DNA of 64,000 bases from Sacculina carcini (taxonomy: Eukaryota > Arthropoda > Thecostraca > Sacculinidae). The position numbers and the translations under genes were made by a program. The stretch spans positions 9,274,243 through 9,338,242 of the forward strand of contig OU696580.1 of NCBI GenBank assembly GCA_916048095.2, given 5' to 3'. Below the pieces are notes generated by a model that saw nothing but the letters and a program-made list of their open reading frames with translations, had not been told where the DNA came from and made no database searches. Shown piece by piece: positions 49,692-60,550 of the stretch (position 1 is its first letter; each line of letters begins with the position of its first letter).

Positions 49692-51399
49692 GTTACCTAA
49701 GTGTTACCTAAGTGTTACCTAAGTGTTACCTAAGTGTGCCCTAAGTGTTACCTATGTGTGCCCTACCTAAGTGTGCCCTAAGTGTTACCTAAGTGTTACC
49801 TAAGTGTGCCCTAAGTGTAACCTAAGTGTGCCCTAAGTGTTACCTAAGTGTTACCTAAGTGTTACTTAAGTGTTACCTAAGTGTTACCTAAGTGTTACCT
49901 AAGTGTGCCCTAAGTGTTACCTAAGTGTGTCCTAAGTGTTACCTAAGTGTTACCTAAGTGTTACCTAAGTGTTACCTAAGTGTGTCCTAAGTGTGCCCTA
50001 AGTGTTACCTAAGTGTTACCTAAGTGTCCCCCAAGTTTTACCTAAGTGTGTCCTAAGTGTTACCTAAGTGTTACCTAAGTGTTACCTAAGTGTGTCCTAA
50101 GTGTTACCTAAGTGTGTCCTAAGTGTTACCTAAGTGTTACCTAAGTGTTACCTAAGTGTTACCTAAGTGTGTCCTAAGTGTGCCCTAAGTGTTACCTAAG
50201 TGTTACCTAAGTGTCCCCCAAGTTTTACCTAAGTGTGTCCTAAGTGTTACCTAAGTGTTACCTAAGTGTTACCTAAGTGTGTCCTAAGTGTTACCTAAGT
50301 GTTACCTAAGTGTGCCCTAAGTGTTACCTAAGTGTGCCCTAAGTGTGCCCTAAGTGTTACCTAAGTGTGCCCTAAGTGTTACCTAAGTGTGCCCTAAGTG
50401 TTACCTAAGTGTGCCCTAAGTGTTACCTAATTGTGCCCTAAGTGTTAACTAAGTGTTACCTAAGTGTTACCTAAGTGTTACCTAAGTGTTACCTAAGTGT
50501 TACCTAAGTGTTACCTAAGTGTGTCCTAAGTGTTACCTAAGTGTTACCTAAGTGTGCCCTAAGTGTTACCTAAGTGTGTCCTAAGTGTTACCTAAGTGTT
50601 ACCTAAGTGTTACCTAAGTGTTACCTAAGTGTGCCGTAAGTGTTACCTAAGTGTACCCTAAGTGTTACCTAAGTGTTACCTAAGTGTGCCCTAAGTGTTA
50701 CCTAAGTGTGCCCTAAGTGTTACCTATGTGTGCCCTAAGTGTGTCCTAAGTGTTACCTAAGTGTTACCTAAGTGTGCCCTAAGTGTTACCTAAGTGTGCC
50801 CTAAGTGTTATCTAAGTGTGCCCTAAGTGTGACCTAAGTGTGCCCTAAGTGTTACCTAAGTGTTACCTAAGTGTTACTTAAGTGTTACCTAAGTGTTACC
50901 TAAGTGTTACCTAAGTGTGCCCTAAGTGTTACCTATGTGTGCCCTAAGTGTTACCCAAGTGTGCCCTAAGTGTTACCTAAGTGTTACCTAAGTGTGCCCT
51001 AAGTGTTACCTAAGTGTGCCCTAAGTGTTACCTAAGTGTGCCCTAAGTGTTACCTAAGTGTGCCCTAAGTGTTACCTAAGTGTTACCTAAGTGTCCCCCA
51101 AGTTTTACCTAAGTGTGTCCTAAGTGTTACCTAAGTGTTACCTAAGTGTGCCCTAAGTGTGCCCTAAGTGTTACCTAAGTGTGCCCTAAGTGTTACCTAA
51201 ATGTGCCCTAAGTGTTACCTAAGTGTGCCCTAAGTGTTACCTAAGTGTTACCTAAGTGTGCCCTAACTGTTACCTAAGTGTTACCTAAGTGCGCCCCAAG
51301 TGTTACCTAAGTGTGCCCTAAGTGTTACCTAAGTGTGCCCTAAGTGTTACCTAAGTGTTACCTAAGTGTTACTTAAGTGTTACCTAAGTGTGCCCTAAG

Positions 51400-54300
51400 T
51401 GTTACCTAAGTGTTACCTAAGTGTGCCCTAAGTGTTACCTAAGTGTGCCCTAAGTGTTACCTAAGTGTGCCCTAAGTGTTACCTAAATGTGCCCTAAGTG
51501 TTACCTAAGTGTGCCCTAAGTGTTACCTAAGTGTTACCTAAGTGTGCCCTAACTGTTACCTAAGTGTTACCTAAGTGTGCCCTAAGTGTTACCTAAGTGT
51601 GCCCTAAGTGTTACCTAAGTGTGCCCTAAGTGTTACCTAAGTGTGCCCTAAGTGTTACCTAAGTGTTACCTAAGTGTGCCCTAAGTGTGCCCTAAGTGTT
51701 ACCCAAGTGTGCCCTAAGTGTTACCTAAATGTGCCCTAAGTGTTACCTAAGTGTGCCCTAAGTGTTACCTAAGTGTTACCTAAGTGTTACCTAAGTGTGC
51801 CCTAACTGTTACCTAAGTGTTACCTAAGTGTGCCCTAAGTGTTACCGAAGTGTGCCCTAAGTGTTACCTAAGTGTGCCCTAAGTGTTACCTAAGTGTGCC
51901 CTAAGTGTTACCTAAGTGTGCCCTAAGTGTTACCTAAGTGTGCCCTAAGTGTTACCTAAGTGTGCCCTAAGTGTTACCTAAGTGTTACCTAAGTGTGCCC
52001 TAAGTGTGCCCTAAGTGTTACCTAAGTGTGCCCTAAGTGTTACCTAAGTTTGCCCTAAGTGTTACCTAAGTGTGCCCTAAGTGTTACCTAAGTGTTACCT
52101 AAGTGTTACCTAAGTGTGCCCTAAGTGTTACCTAAGTGTGTCCTAAGTGTTACCTAAGTGTTACCTAAGTGTTACCTAAGTGTGTCCTAAGTGTGCCCTA
52201 AGTGTTACCTAAGTGTTACCTAAGTGTCCCCCAAGTCTTACCTAAGTGTGTCCTAAGTGTTACCTAAGTGTTACCTAAGTGTTACCTAAGTGTTACCTAA
52301 GTGTGTCCTAAGTGTTACCTAAGTGTGCCCTAAGTGTTACCTAAGTGTGCCCTAAGTGTAACCTAAGTATGCCCTAAGTGTTACCTAAGTGTGCCCTAAG
52401 TGTTACCTAAGTGTGTCCTAAGTGTTACCTAAGTGTTACCTAAGTGTTACCTAAGTGTGTCCTAAGTGTGCCCTAAGTGTTACCTAAGTGTTACCTAAGT
52501 GTCCCCCAAGTCTTACCTAAGTGTGTCCTAAGTGTTACCTAAGTGTTACCTAAGTGTTACCTAAGTGTGTCCTAAGTGTTACCTAAGTGTGCCCTAAGTG
52601 TTACCTAAGTGTGTCCTAAGTGTTACCTAAGTGTTACCTAAGTGTGCCCTAAGTGTTACCTAAGTGTGCCCTAAGTGTTACCTATGTGTGCCCTAAGTGT
52701 TACCTAAGTGTGCCCTAAGTGTTACCTATGTGTGCCCTAAGTGTTACCTTATTGTGCCCTAAGTGTTACCTAAGTGTTACCTAAGTGTGCCCTAAGTGTT
52801 ACCTAAGTGTGCCCTAAGTGTAACCTAAGTGTTACCTAAGTGTTACCTAAGTGTGCCCTAAGTGTTACCTATGTGTGCCCTAAGTGTTACCCAAGTGTGC
52901 CCTAAGTGTTACCTAAGTGTTACCTAAGTGTGCCCTAAGTGTTACCTAAGTGTGCCCTAAGTGTTACCTAAGTGTGCCCTAAGTGTTACATAAGTGTGCC
53001 CTAAGTGTTACCTAAGTGTGCCCTAAGTGTTACCTAAGTGTTACCTAAGTGTGCCCTAAGTGTTACCTAAGTGTGCCCTAAGTGTTACCTATGTGTGCCC
53101 TAAGTGTTACCCAAGTGTGCCCTAAGTGTTACCTAAGTGTTACCTAAGTGTGCCCTAAGTGTTACCTAAGTGTGCCCTAAGTGTTACCTAAGTGTGCCCT
53201 AAGTGTTACATAAGTGTGCCCTAAGTGTTACCTAAGTGTGCCCTAAGTGTTACCTAAGTGTTACCTAAGTGTGCCCTAAGTGTTACCTAAGTGTGCCCTA
53301 AGTGTTACCTAAGTGTGCCCTAAGTGTTACCTAAGTGTTACCTAAGTGTGCCCCAAGTGTTACCTAAGTGTGCCCTAAGTGTTACCTAAGTGTGCCCTAA
53401 GTGTTACCTAAGTGTGCCCTAAGTGTTACCTAAGTGTTACTTAAGTGTTACCTAAGTGTGCCCTAAGTGTTACCTAAGTGTTACCTAAGTGTGCCCTAAG
53501 TGTTACCTAAGTGTGCCCTAAGTGTTACCTAAGTGTGCCCTAAGTGTTACCTAAATGTGCCCTAAGTGTTACCTAAGTGTGCCCTAAGTGTTACCTAAGT
53601 GTTACCTAAGTGTGCCCTAACTGTTACCTAAGTGTTACCTAAGTGTGCCCTAAGTGTTACCTAAGTGTGCCCTAAGTGTTACCTAAGTGTGCCCTAAGTG
53701 TTACCTAAGTGTGCCCTAAGTGTTACCTAAGTGTTACCTAAGTGTGCCCTAAGTGTGCCCTAAGTGTTACCCAAGTGTGCCCTAAGTGTTACCTAAATGT
53801 GCCCTAAGTGTTACCTAAGTGTGCCCTAAGTGTTACCTAAGTGTTACCTAAGTGTGCCCTAACTGTTACCTAAGTGTTACCTAAGTGTGCCCTAAGTGTT
53901 ACCGAAGTGTGCCCTAAGTGTTACCTAACTGTGCCCTAAGTGTTACCTAAGTGTGCCCTAAGTGTTACCTAAGTGTGCCCTAAGTGTTACCTAAGTGTGC
54001 CCTAAGTGTTACCTAAGTGTGCCCTAAGTGTTACCTAAGTGTTACCTAAGTGTGCCCTAAGTGTGCCCTAAGTGTTACCTAAGTGTGCCCTAAGTGTTAC
54101 CTAAGTTTGCCCTAAGTGTTACCTAAGTGTGCCCTAAGTGTTACCTAAGTGTTACCTAAGTGTTACCTAAGTGTGCCCTAAGTGTTACCTAAGTGTGTCC
54201 TAAGTGTTACCTAAGTGTTACCTAAGTGTTACCTAAGTGTGTCCTAAGTGTGCCCTAAGTGTTACCTAAGTGTTACCTAAGTGTCCCCCAAGTCTTACCT

Positions 54301-55450
54301 AAGTGTGTCCTAAGTGTTACCTAAGTGTTACCTAAGTGTTACCTAAGTGTGTCCTAAGTGTTACCTAAGTGTGCCCTAAGTGTTACCTAAGTGTGCCCTA
54401 AGTGTAACCTAAGTATGCCCTAAGTGTTACCTAAGTGTGCCCTAAGTGTTACCTAAGTGTGTCCTAAGTGTTACCTAAGTGTTACCTAAGTGTTACCTAA
54501 GTGTGTCCTAAGTGTGCCCTAAGTGTTACCTAAGTGTTACCTAAGTGTCCCCCAAGTCTTACCTAAGTGTGTCCTAAGTGTTACCTAAGTGTTACCTAAG
54601 TGTTACCTAAGTGTGTCCTAAGTGTTACCTAAGTGTGCCCTAAGTGTTACCTAAGTGTGTCCTAAGTGTTACCTAAGTGTTACCTAAGTGTGCCCTAAGT
54701 GTTACCTAAGTGTGCCCTAAGTGTTACCTATGTGTGCCCTAAGTGTTACCTAAGTGTGCCCTAAGTGTTACCTATGTGTGCCCTAAGTGTTACCTTATTG
54801 TGCCCTAAGTGTTACCTAAGTGTTACCTAAGTGTGCCCTAAGTGTTACCTAAGTGTGCCCTAAGTGTAACCTAAGTGTTACCTAAGTGTTACCTAAGTGT
54901 GCCCTAAGTGTTACCTATGTGTGCCCTAAGTGTTACCCAAGTGTGCCCTAAGTGTTACCTAAGTGTTACCTAAGTGTGCCCTAAGTGTTACCTAAGTGTG
55001 CCCTAAGTGTTACCTAAGTGTGCCCTAAGTGTTACATAAGTGTGCCCTAAGTGTTACCTAAGTGTGCCCTAAGTGTTACCTAAGTGTGCCCTAAGTGTTA
55101 CCTAAGTGTGCCCTAAGTGTTACCTATGTGTGCCCTAAGTGTTACCCAAGTGTGCCCTAAGTGTTACCTAAGTGTTACCTAAGTGTGCCCTAAGTGTTAC
55201 CTAAGTGTGCCCTAAGTGTTACCTAAGTGTGCCCTAAGTGTTACATAAGTGTGCCCTAAGTGTTACCTAAGTGTGCCCTAAGTGTTACCTAAGTGTTACC
55301 TAAGTGTGCCCTAAGTGTTACCTAAGTGTGCCCTAAGTGTTACCTAAGTGTGCCCTAAGTGTTACCTAAGTGTTACCTAAGTGTGCCCCAAGTGTTACCT
55401 AAGTGTGCCCTAAGTGTTACCTAAGTGTGCCCTAAGTGTTACCTAAGTGT
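51400..55450 (+). repeat. Tandem duplication, period about 2,068 to 2,035 bp
   Basis: About 51400-53400 matches about 53500-55450. The offset steps are 2,068 at ATGTGCCC (51488/53556), 2,057 at ACCGAAG (51844/53901) and C-run 52227/54284, 2,046 at C-run 52502/54548 and CTTATTG 52750/54796, and 2,035 at the second ACATAAG and at GCCCCAAG (53351/55386). All steps are one unit, giving a clear record of single-unit loss along the copy. Confidence 0.87.
52850..53260 (+). repeat. 220-bp local duplication with ACATAAG marker
   Basis: CTATG, ACCCAAG and the rare GTTACATAAG occur twice, 220 bp (20 units) apart (GTTACA at 52985 and 53205). The pair is inherited in the larger copies at 55031/55240 (209 bp, one unit lost) and 60103/60323 (220 bp). 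The local doubling therefore preceded both larger duplications. Confidence 0.87.
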
Positions 55451-56629
55451 GCCCTAAGTGTTACCTAAGTGTTACCTAAGTGTGCCCTAAGTGTTACCTA
55501 AGTGTGCCCTAAGTGTTACCTAAGTGTTACCTAAGTGTGCCCTAAGTGTGCCCTAAGTGTTACCTAAGTGTGCCCTAAGTGTTACCTAAATGTGCCCTAA
55601 GTGTTACCTAAGTGTGCCCTAAGTGTTACCTAAGTGTTACCTAAGTGTGCCCTAACTGTTACCTAAGTGTTACCTAAGTGCGCCCTAAGTGTTACCTAAG
55701 TGTGCCCTAAGTGTTACCTAAGTGTTACCTAAGTGTTACTTAAGTGTTACCTAAGTGTTACCTAAGTGTTACCTAAGTGTTACCTAAGTGTGCCCTAAGT
55801 GTTACCTATGTGTGCCCTACCTAAGTGTGCCATAAGTGTTACCTAAGTGTTACCTAAGTGTGCCCTAAGTGTAACCTAAGTGTGCCCTAAGTGTTACCTA
55901 AGTGTTACCTAAGTGTTACTTAAGTGTTACCTAAGTGTTACCTAAGTGTTACCTAAGTGTGCCCTAAGTGTTACCTAAGTGTGTCCTAAGTGTTACCTAA
56001 GTGTTACCTAAGTGTTACCTAAGTGTTACCTAAGTGTGTCCTAAGTGTGCCCTAAGTGTTACCTAAGTGTTACCTAAGTGTCCCCCAAGTTTTACCTAAG
56101 TGTGTCCTAAGTGTTACCTAAGTGTTACCTAAGTGTTACCTAAGTGTGTCCTAAGTGTTACCTAAGTGTGTCCTAAGTGTTACCTAAGTGTTACCTAAGT
56201 GTTACCTAAGTGTTACCTAAGTGTGTCCTAAGTGTGCCCTAAGTGTTACCTAAGTGTTACCTAAGTGTCCCCCAAGTTTTACCTAAGTGTGTCCTAAGTG
56301 TTACCTAAGTGTTACCTAAGTGTTACCTAAGTGTTACCTAAGTGTGTCCTAAGTGTTACCTAAGTGTTACCTAAGTGTGCCCTAAGTGTTACCTAAGTGT
56401 GCCCTAAGTGTGCCCTAAGTGTTACCTAAGTGTGCCCTAAGTGTTACCTAAGTGTGCCCTAAGTGTTACCTAAGTGTGCCCTAAGTGTTACCTAAGTGTG
56501 CCCTAAGTGTTAACTAAGTGTTACCTAAGTGTTACCTAAGTGTTACCTAAGTGTTACCTAAGTGTGCCCTAAGTGTTACCTATGTGTGCCCTACCTAAGT
56601 GTGCCCTAAGTGTTACCTAAGTGTTACCT

Positions 56630-59600
56630 AAGTGTTACCTAAGTGTTACCTAAGTGTGTCCTAAGTGTTACCTAAGTGTTACCTAAGTGTGCCCTAAGTG
56701 TTACCTAAGTGTGCCCTAAGTGTGCCCTAAGTGTTACCTAAGTGTGCCCTAAGTGTTACCTAAGTGTGCCCTAAGTGTTACCTAAGTGTGCCCTAAGTGT
56801 TACCTAAGTGTGCCCTAAGTGTTAACTAAGTGTTACCTAAGTGTTACCTAAGTGTTACCTAAGTGTTACCTAAGTGTGCCCTAAGTGTTACCTATGTGTG
56901 CCCTACCTAAGTGTGCCCTAAGTGTTACCTAAGTGTTACCTAAGTGTGCCCTAAGTGTAACCTAAGTGTGCCCTAAGTGTTACCTAAGTGTTACCTAAGT
57001 GTTACTTAAGTGTTACCTAAGTGTTACCTAAGTGTTACCTAAGTGTGCCCTAAGTGTTACCTAAGTGTGTCCTAAGTGTTACCTAAGTGTTACCTAAGTG
57101 TTACCTAAGTGTTACCTAAGTGTGTCCTAAGTGTGCCCTAAGTGTTACCTAAGTGTTACCTAAGTGTCCCCCAAGTTTTACCTAAGTGTGTCCTAAGTGT
57201 TACCTAAGTGTTACCTAAGTGTTACCTAAGTGTGTCCTAAGTGTTACCTAAGTGTGTCCTAAGTGTTACCTAAGTGTTACCTAAGTGTTACCTAAGTGTT
57301 ACCTAAGTGTGTCCTAAGTGTGCCCTAAGTGTTACCTAAGTGTTACCTAAGTGTCCCCCAAGTTTTACCTAAGTGTGTCCTAAGTGTTACCTAAGTGTTA
57401 CCTAAGTGTTACCTAAGTGTGTCCTAAGTGTTACCTAAGTGTTACCTAAGTGTGCCCTAAGTGTTACCTAAGTGTGCCCTAAGTGTGCCCTAAGTGTTAC
57501 CTAAGTGTGCCCTAAGTGTTACCTAAGTGTGCCCTAAGTGTTACCTAAGTGTGCCCTAAGTGTTACCTAAGTGTGCCCTAAGTGTTAACTAAGTGTTACC
57601 TAAGTGTTACCTAAGTGTTACCTAAGTGTTACCTAAGTGTTACCTAAGTGTTACCTAAGTGTGTCCTAAGTGTTACCTAAGTGTTACCTAAGTGTGCCCT
57701 AAGTGTTACCTAAGTGTGTCCTAAGTGTTACCTAAGTGTTACCTAAGTGTTACCTAAGTGTTACCTAAGTGTGCCGTAAGTGTTACCTAAGTGTACCCTA
57801 AGTGTTACCTAAGTGTTACCTAAGTGTGCCCTAAGTGTTACCTAAGTGTGCCCTAAGTGTTACCTATGTGTGCCCTAAGTGTGTCCTAAGTGTTACCTAA
57901 GTGTTACCTAAGTGTGCCCTAAGTGTTACCTAAGTGTGCCCTAAGTGTTATCTAAGTGTGCCCTAAGTGTGACCTAAGTGTGCCCTAAGTGTTACCTAAG
58001 TGTTACCTAAGTGTTACTTAAGTGTTACCTAAGTGTTACCTAAGTGTTACCTAAGTGTGCCCTAAGTGTTACCTATGTGTGCCCTAAGTGTTACCCAAGT
58101 GTGCCCTAAGTGTTACCTAAGTGTTACCTAAGTGTGCCCTAAGTGTTACCTAAGTGTGCCCTAAGTGTTACCTAAGTGTGCCCTAAGTGTTACCTAAGTG
58201 TGCCCTAAGTGTTACCTAAGTGTTACCTAAGTGTCCCCCAAGTTTTACCTAAGTGTGTCCTAAGTGTTACCTAAGTGTTACCTAAGTGTGCCCTAAGTGT
58301 GCCCTAAGTGTTACCTAAGTGTGCCCTAAGTGTTACCTAAATGTGCCCTAAGTGTTACCTAAGTGTGCCCTAAGTGTTACCTAAGTGTTACCTAAGTGTG
58401 CCCTAACTGTTACCTAAGTGTTACCTAAGTGCGCCCCAAGTGTTACCTAAGTGTGCCCTAAGTGTTACCTAAGTGTGCCCTAAGTGTTACCTAAGTGTTA
58501 CCTAAGTGTTACTTAAGTGTTACCTAAGTGTGCCCTAAGTGTTACCTAAGTGTTACCTAAGTGTGCCCTAAGTGTTACCTAAGTGTGCCCTAAGTGTTAC
58601 CTAAGTGTGCCCTAAGTGTTACCTAAATGTGCCCTAAGTGTTACCTAAGTGTGCCCTAAGTGTTACCTAAGTGTTACCTAAGTGTGCCCTAACTGTTACC
58701 TAAGTGTTACCTAAGTGTGCCCTAAGTGTTACCTAAGTGTGCCCTAAGTGTTACCTAAGTGTGCCCTAAGTGTTACCTAAGTGTGCCCTAAGTGTTACCT
58801 AAGTGTTACCTAAGTGTGCCCTAAGTGTGCCCTAAGTGTTACCCAAGTGTGCCCTAAGTGTTACCTAAGTGTGCCCTAAGTGTTACCTAAGTGTGCCCTA
58901 AGTGTTACCTAAGTGTTACCTAAGTGTGCCCTAAGTGTTACCTAAGTGTTACCTAAGTGTGCCCTAAGTGTTACCGAAGTGTGCCCTAAGTGTTACCTAA
59001 GTGTGCCCTAAGTGTTACCTAAGTGTGCCCTAAGTGTTACCTAAGTGTGCCCTAAGTGTTACCTAAGTGTGCCCTAAGTGTTACCTAAGTGTGCCCTAAG
59101 TGTTACCTAAGTGTTACCTAAGTGTGCCCTAAGTGTGCCCTAAGTGTTACCTAAGTGTGCCCTAAGTGTTACCTAAGTTTGCCCTAAGTGTTACCTAAGT
59201 GTGCCCTAAGTGTTACCTAAGTGTTACCTAAGTGTTACCTAAGTGTGCCCTAAGTGTTACCTAAGTGTGTCCTAAGTGTTACCTAAGTGTTACCTAAGTG
59301 TTACCTAAGTGTGTCCTAAGTGTGCCCTAAGTGTTACCTAAGTGTTACCTAAGTGTCCCCCAAGTCTTACCTAAGTGTGTCCTAAGTGTTACCTAAGTGT
59401 TACCTAAGTGTTACCTAAGTGTGTCCTAAGTGTTACCTAAGTGTGCCCTAAGTGTTACCTAAGTGTGCCCTAAGTGTAACCTAAGTATGCCCTAAGTGTT
59501 ACCTAAGTGTGCCCTAAGTGTTACCTAAGTGTGTCCTAAGTGTTACCTAAGTGTTACCTAAGTGTTACCTAAGTGTGTCCTAAGTGTGCCCTAAGTGTTA

Positions 59601-60550
59601 CCTAAGTGTTACCTAAGTGTCCCCCAAGTCTTACCTAAGTGTGTCCTAAGTGTTACCTAAGTGTTACCTAAGTGTTACCTAAGTGTGTCCTAAGTGTTAC
59701 CTAAGTGTGCCCTAAGTGTTACCTAAGTGTGTCCTAAGTGTTACCTAAGTGTTACCTAAGTGTGCCCTAAGTGTTACCTAAGTGTGCCCTAAGTGTTACC
59801 TATGTGTGCCCTAAGTGTTACCTAAGTGTGCCCTAAGTGTTACCTATGTGTGCCCTAAGTGTTACCTTATTGTGCCCTAAGTGTTACCTAAGTGTTACCT
59901 AAGTGTGCCCTAAGTGTTACCTAAGTGTGCCCTAAGTGTAACCTAAGTGTTACCTAAGTGTTACCTAAGTGTGCCCTAAGTGTTACCTATGTGTGCCCTA
60001 AGTGTTACCCAAGTGTGCCCTAAGTGTTACCTAAGTGTTACCTAAGTGTGCCCTAAGTGTTACCTAAGTGTGCCCTAAGTGTTACCTAAGTGTGCCCTAA
60101 GTGTTACATAAGTGTGCCCTAAGTGTTACCTAAGTGTGCCCTAAGTGTTACCTAAGTGTTACCTAAGTGTGCCCTAAGTGTTACCTAAGTGTGCCCTAAG
60201 TGTTACCTATGTGTGCCCTAAGTGTTACCCAAGTGTGCCCTAAGTGTTACCTAAGTGTTACCTAAGTGTGCCCTAAGTGTTACCTAAGTGTGCCCTAAGT
60301 GTTACCTAAGTGTGCCCTAAGTGTTACATAAGTGTGCCCTAAGTGTTACCTAAGTGTGCCCTAAGTGTTACCTAAGTGTTACCTAAGTGTGCCCTAAGTG
60401 TTACCTAAGTGTGCCCTAAGTGTTACCTAAGTGTGCCCTAAGTGTTACCTAAGTGTTACCTAAGTGTGCCCCAAGTGTTACCTAAGTGTGCCCTAAGTGT
60501 TACCTAAGTGTGCCCTAAGTGTTACCTAAGTGTGCCCTAAGTGTTACCTA
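56630..60550 (+). repeat. 3.9-kb block, 7,140 falling to 7,118-bp offset, copy 2
   Basis: This is the partner of 49490-53430. The right end of the window (about 61.4-63.4 kb) holds a further, partly rearranged version of the same order: TTAACT near 61581, TTATCT/TGACC near 61945, GCGCCCC near 62428 and ACCGAAG near 62973. Confidence 0.88.

Larger units (their letters stand above)
8951..49780 (+). repeat. Domain II: higher-order repeats marked by 15-bp units
   Basis: Thirty-four of the 38 fifteen-bp units lie here, and each shifts the 11-bp phase by 4. Typical higher-order copies run about 1.52-1.62 kb between neighbouring 15-bp units, for example 15617 to 17172 to 18727, both steps 1555 bp (141 x 11 + 4). 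Each copy tends to carry the same ordered groups: an ATGTGCCC unit, CTGTTACC, GTGCGCC, GTTACTTAAG, CTATG with the 15-bp unit, D-B-A-A with the C-run unit, and B-B-B-TCACC. Copies differ by loss or gain of groups. Larger blocks are duplicated at offsets of about 4.02, 8.13 and 9.28 kb. Confidence 0.85.
49490..53430 (+). repeat. 3.9-kb block, 7,140 falling to 7,118-bp offset, copy 1
   Basis: This matches about 56630-60550. The offset is 7,140 through 15-bp unit 49761/56901 and C-run units 50027/57167, 50214/57354 and 51094/58234. It is 7,129 at ACCGAAG (51844/58973) and C-run 52227/59356, and 7,118 at GTATGCCC, CTTATTG (52750/59868), ACATAAG (52985/60103 and 53205/60323) and GCCCCAAG. Two units were lost in copy 2. 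Base differences include TTGTGCCC in the 50401 line and ATGTGCCC in the 51721 line, both G in copy 2. Confidence 0.9.
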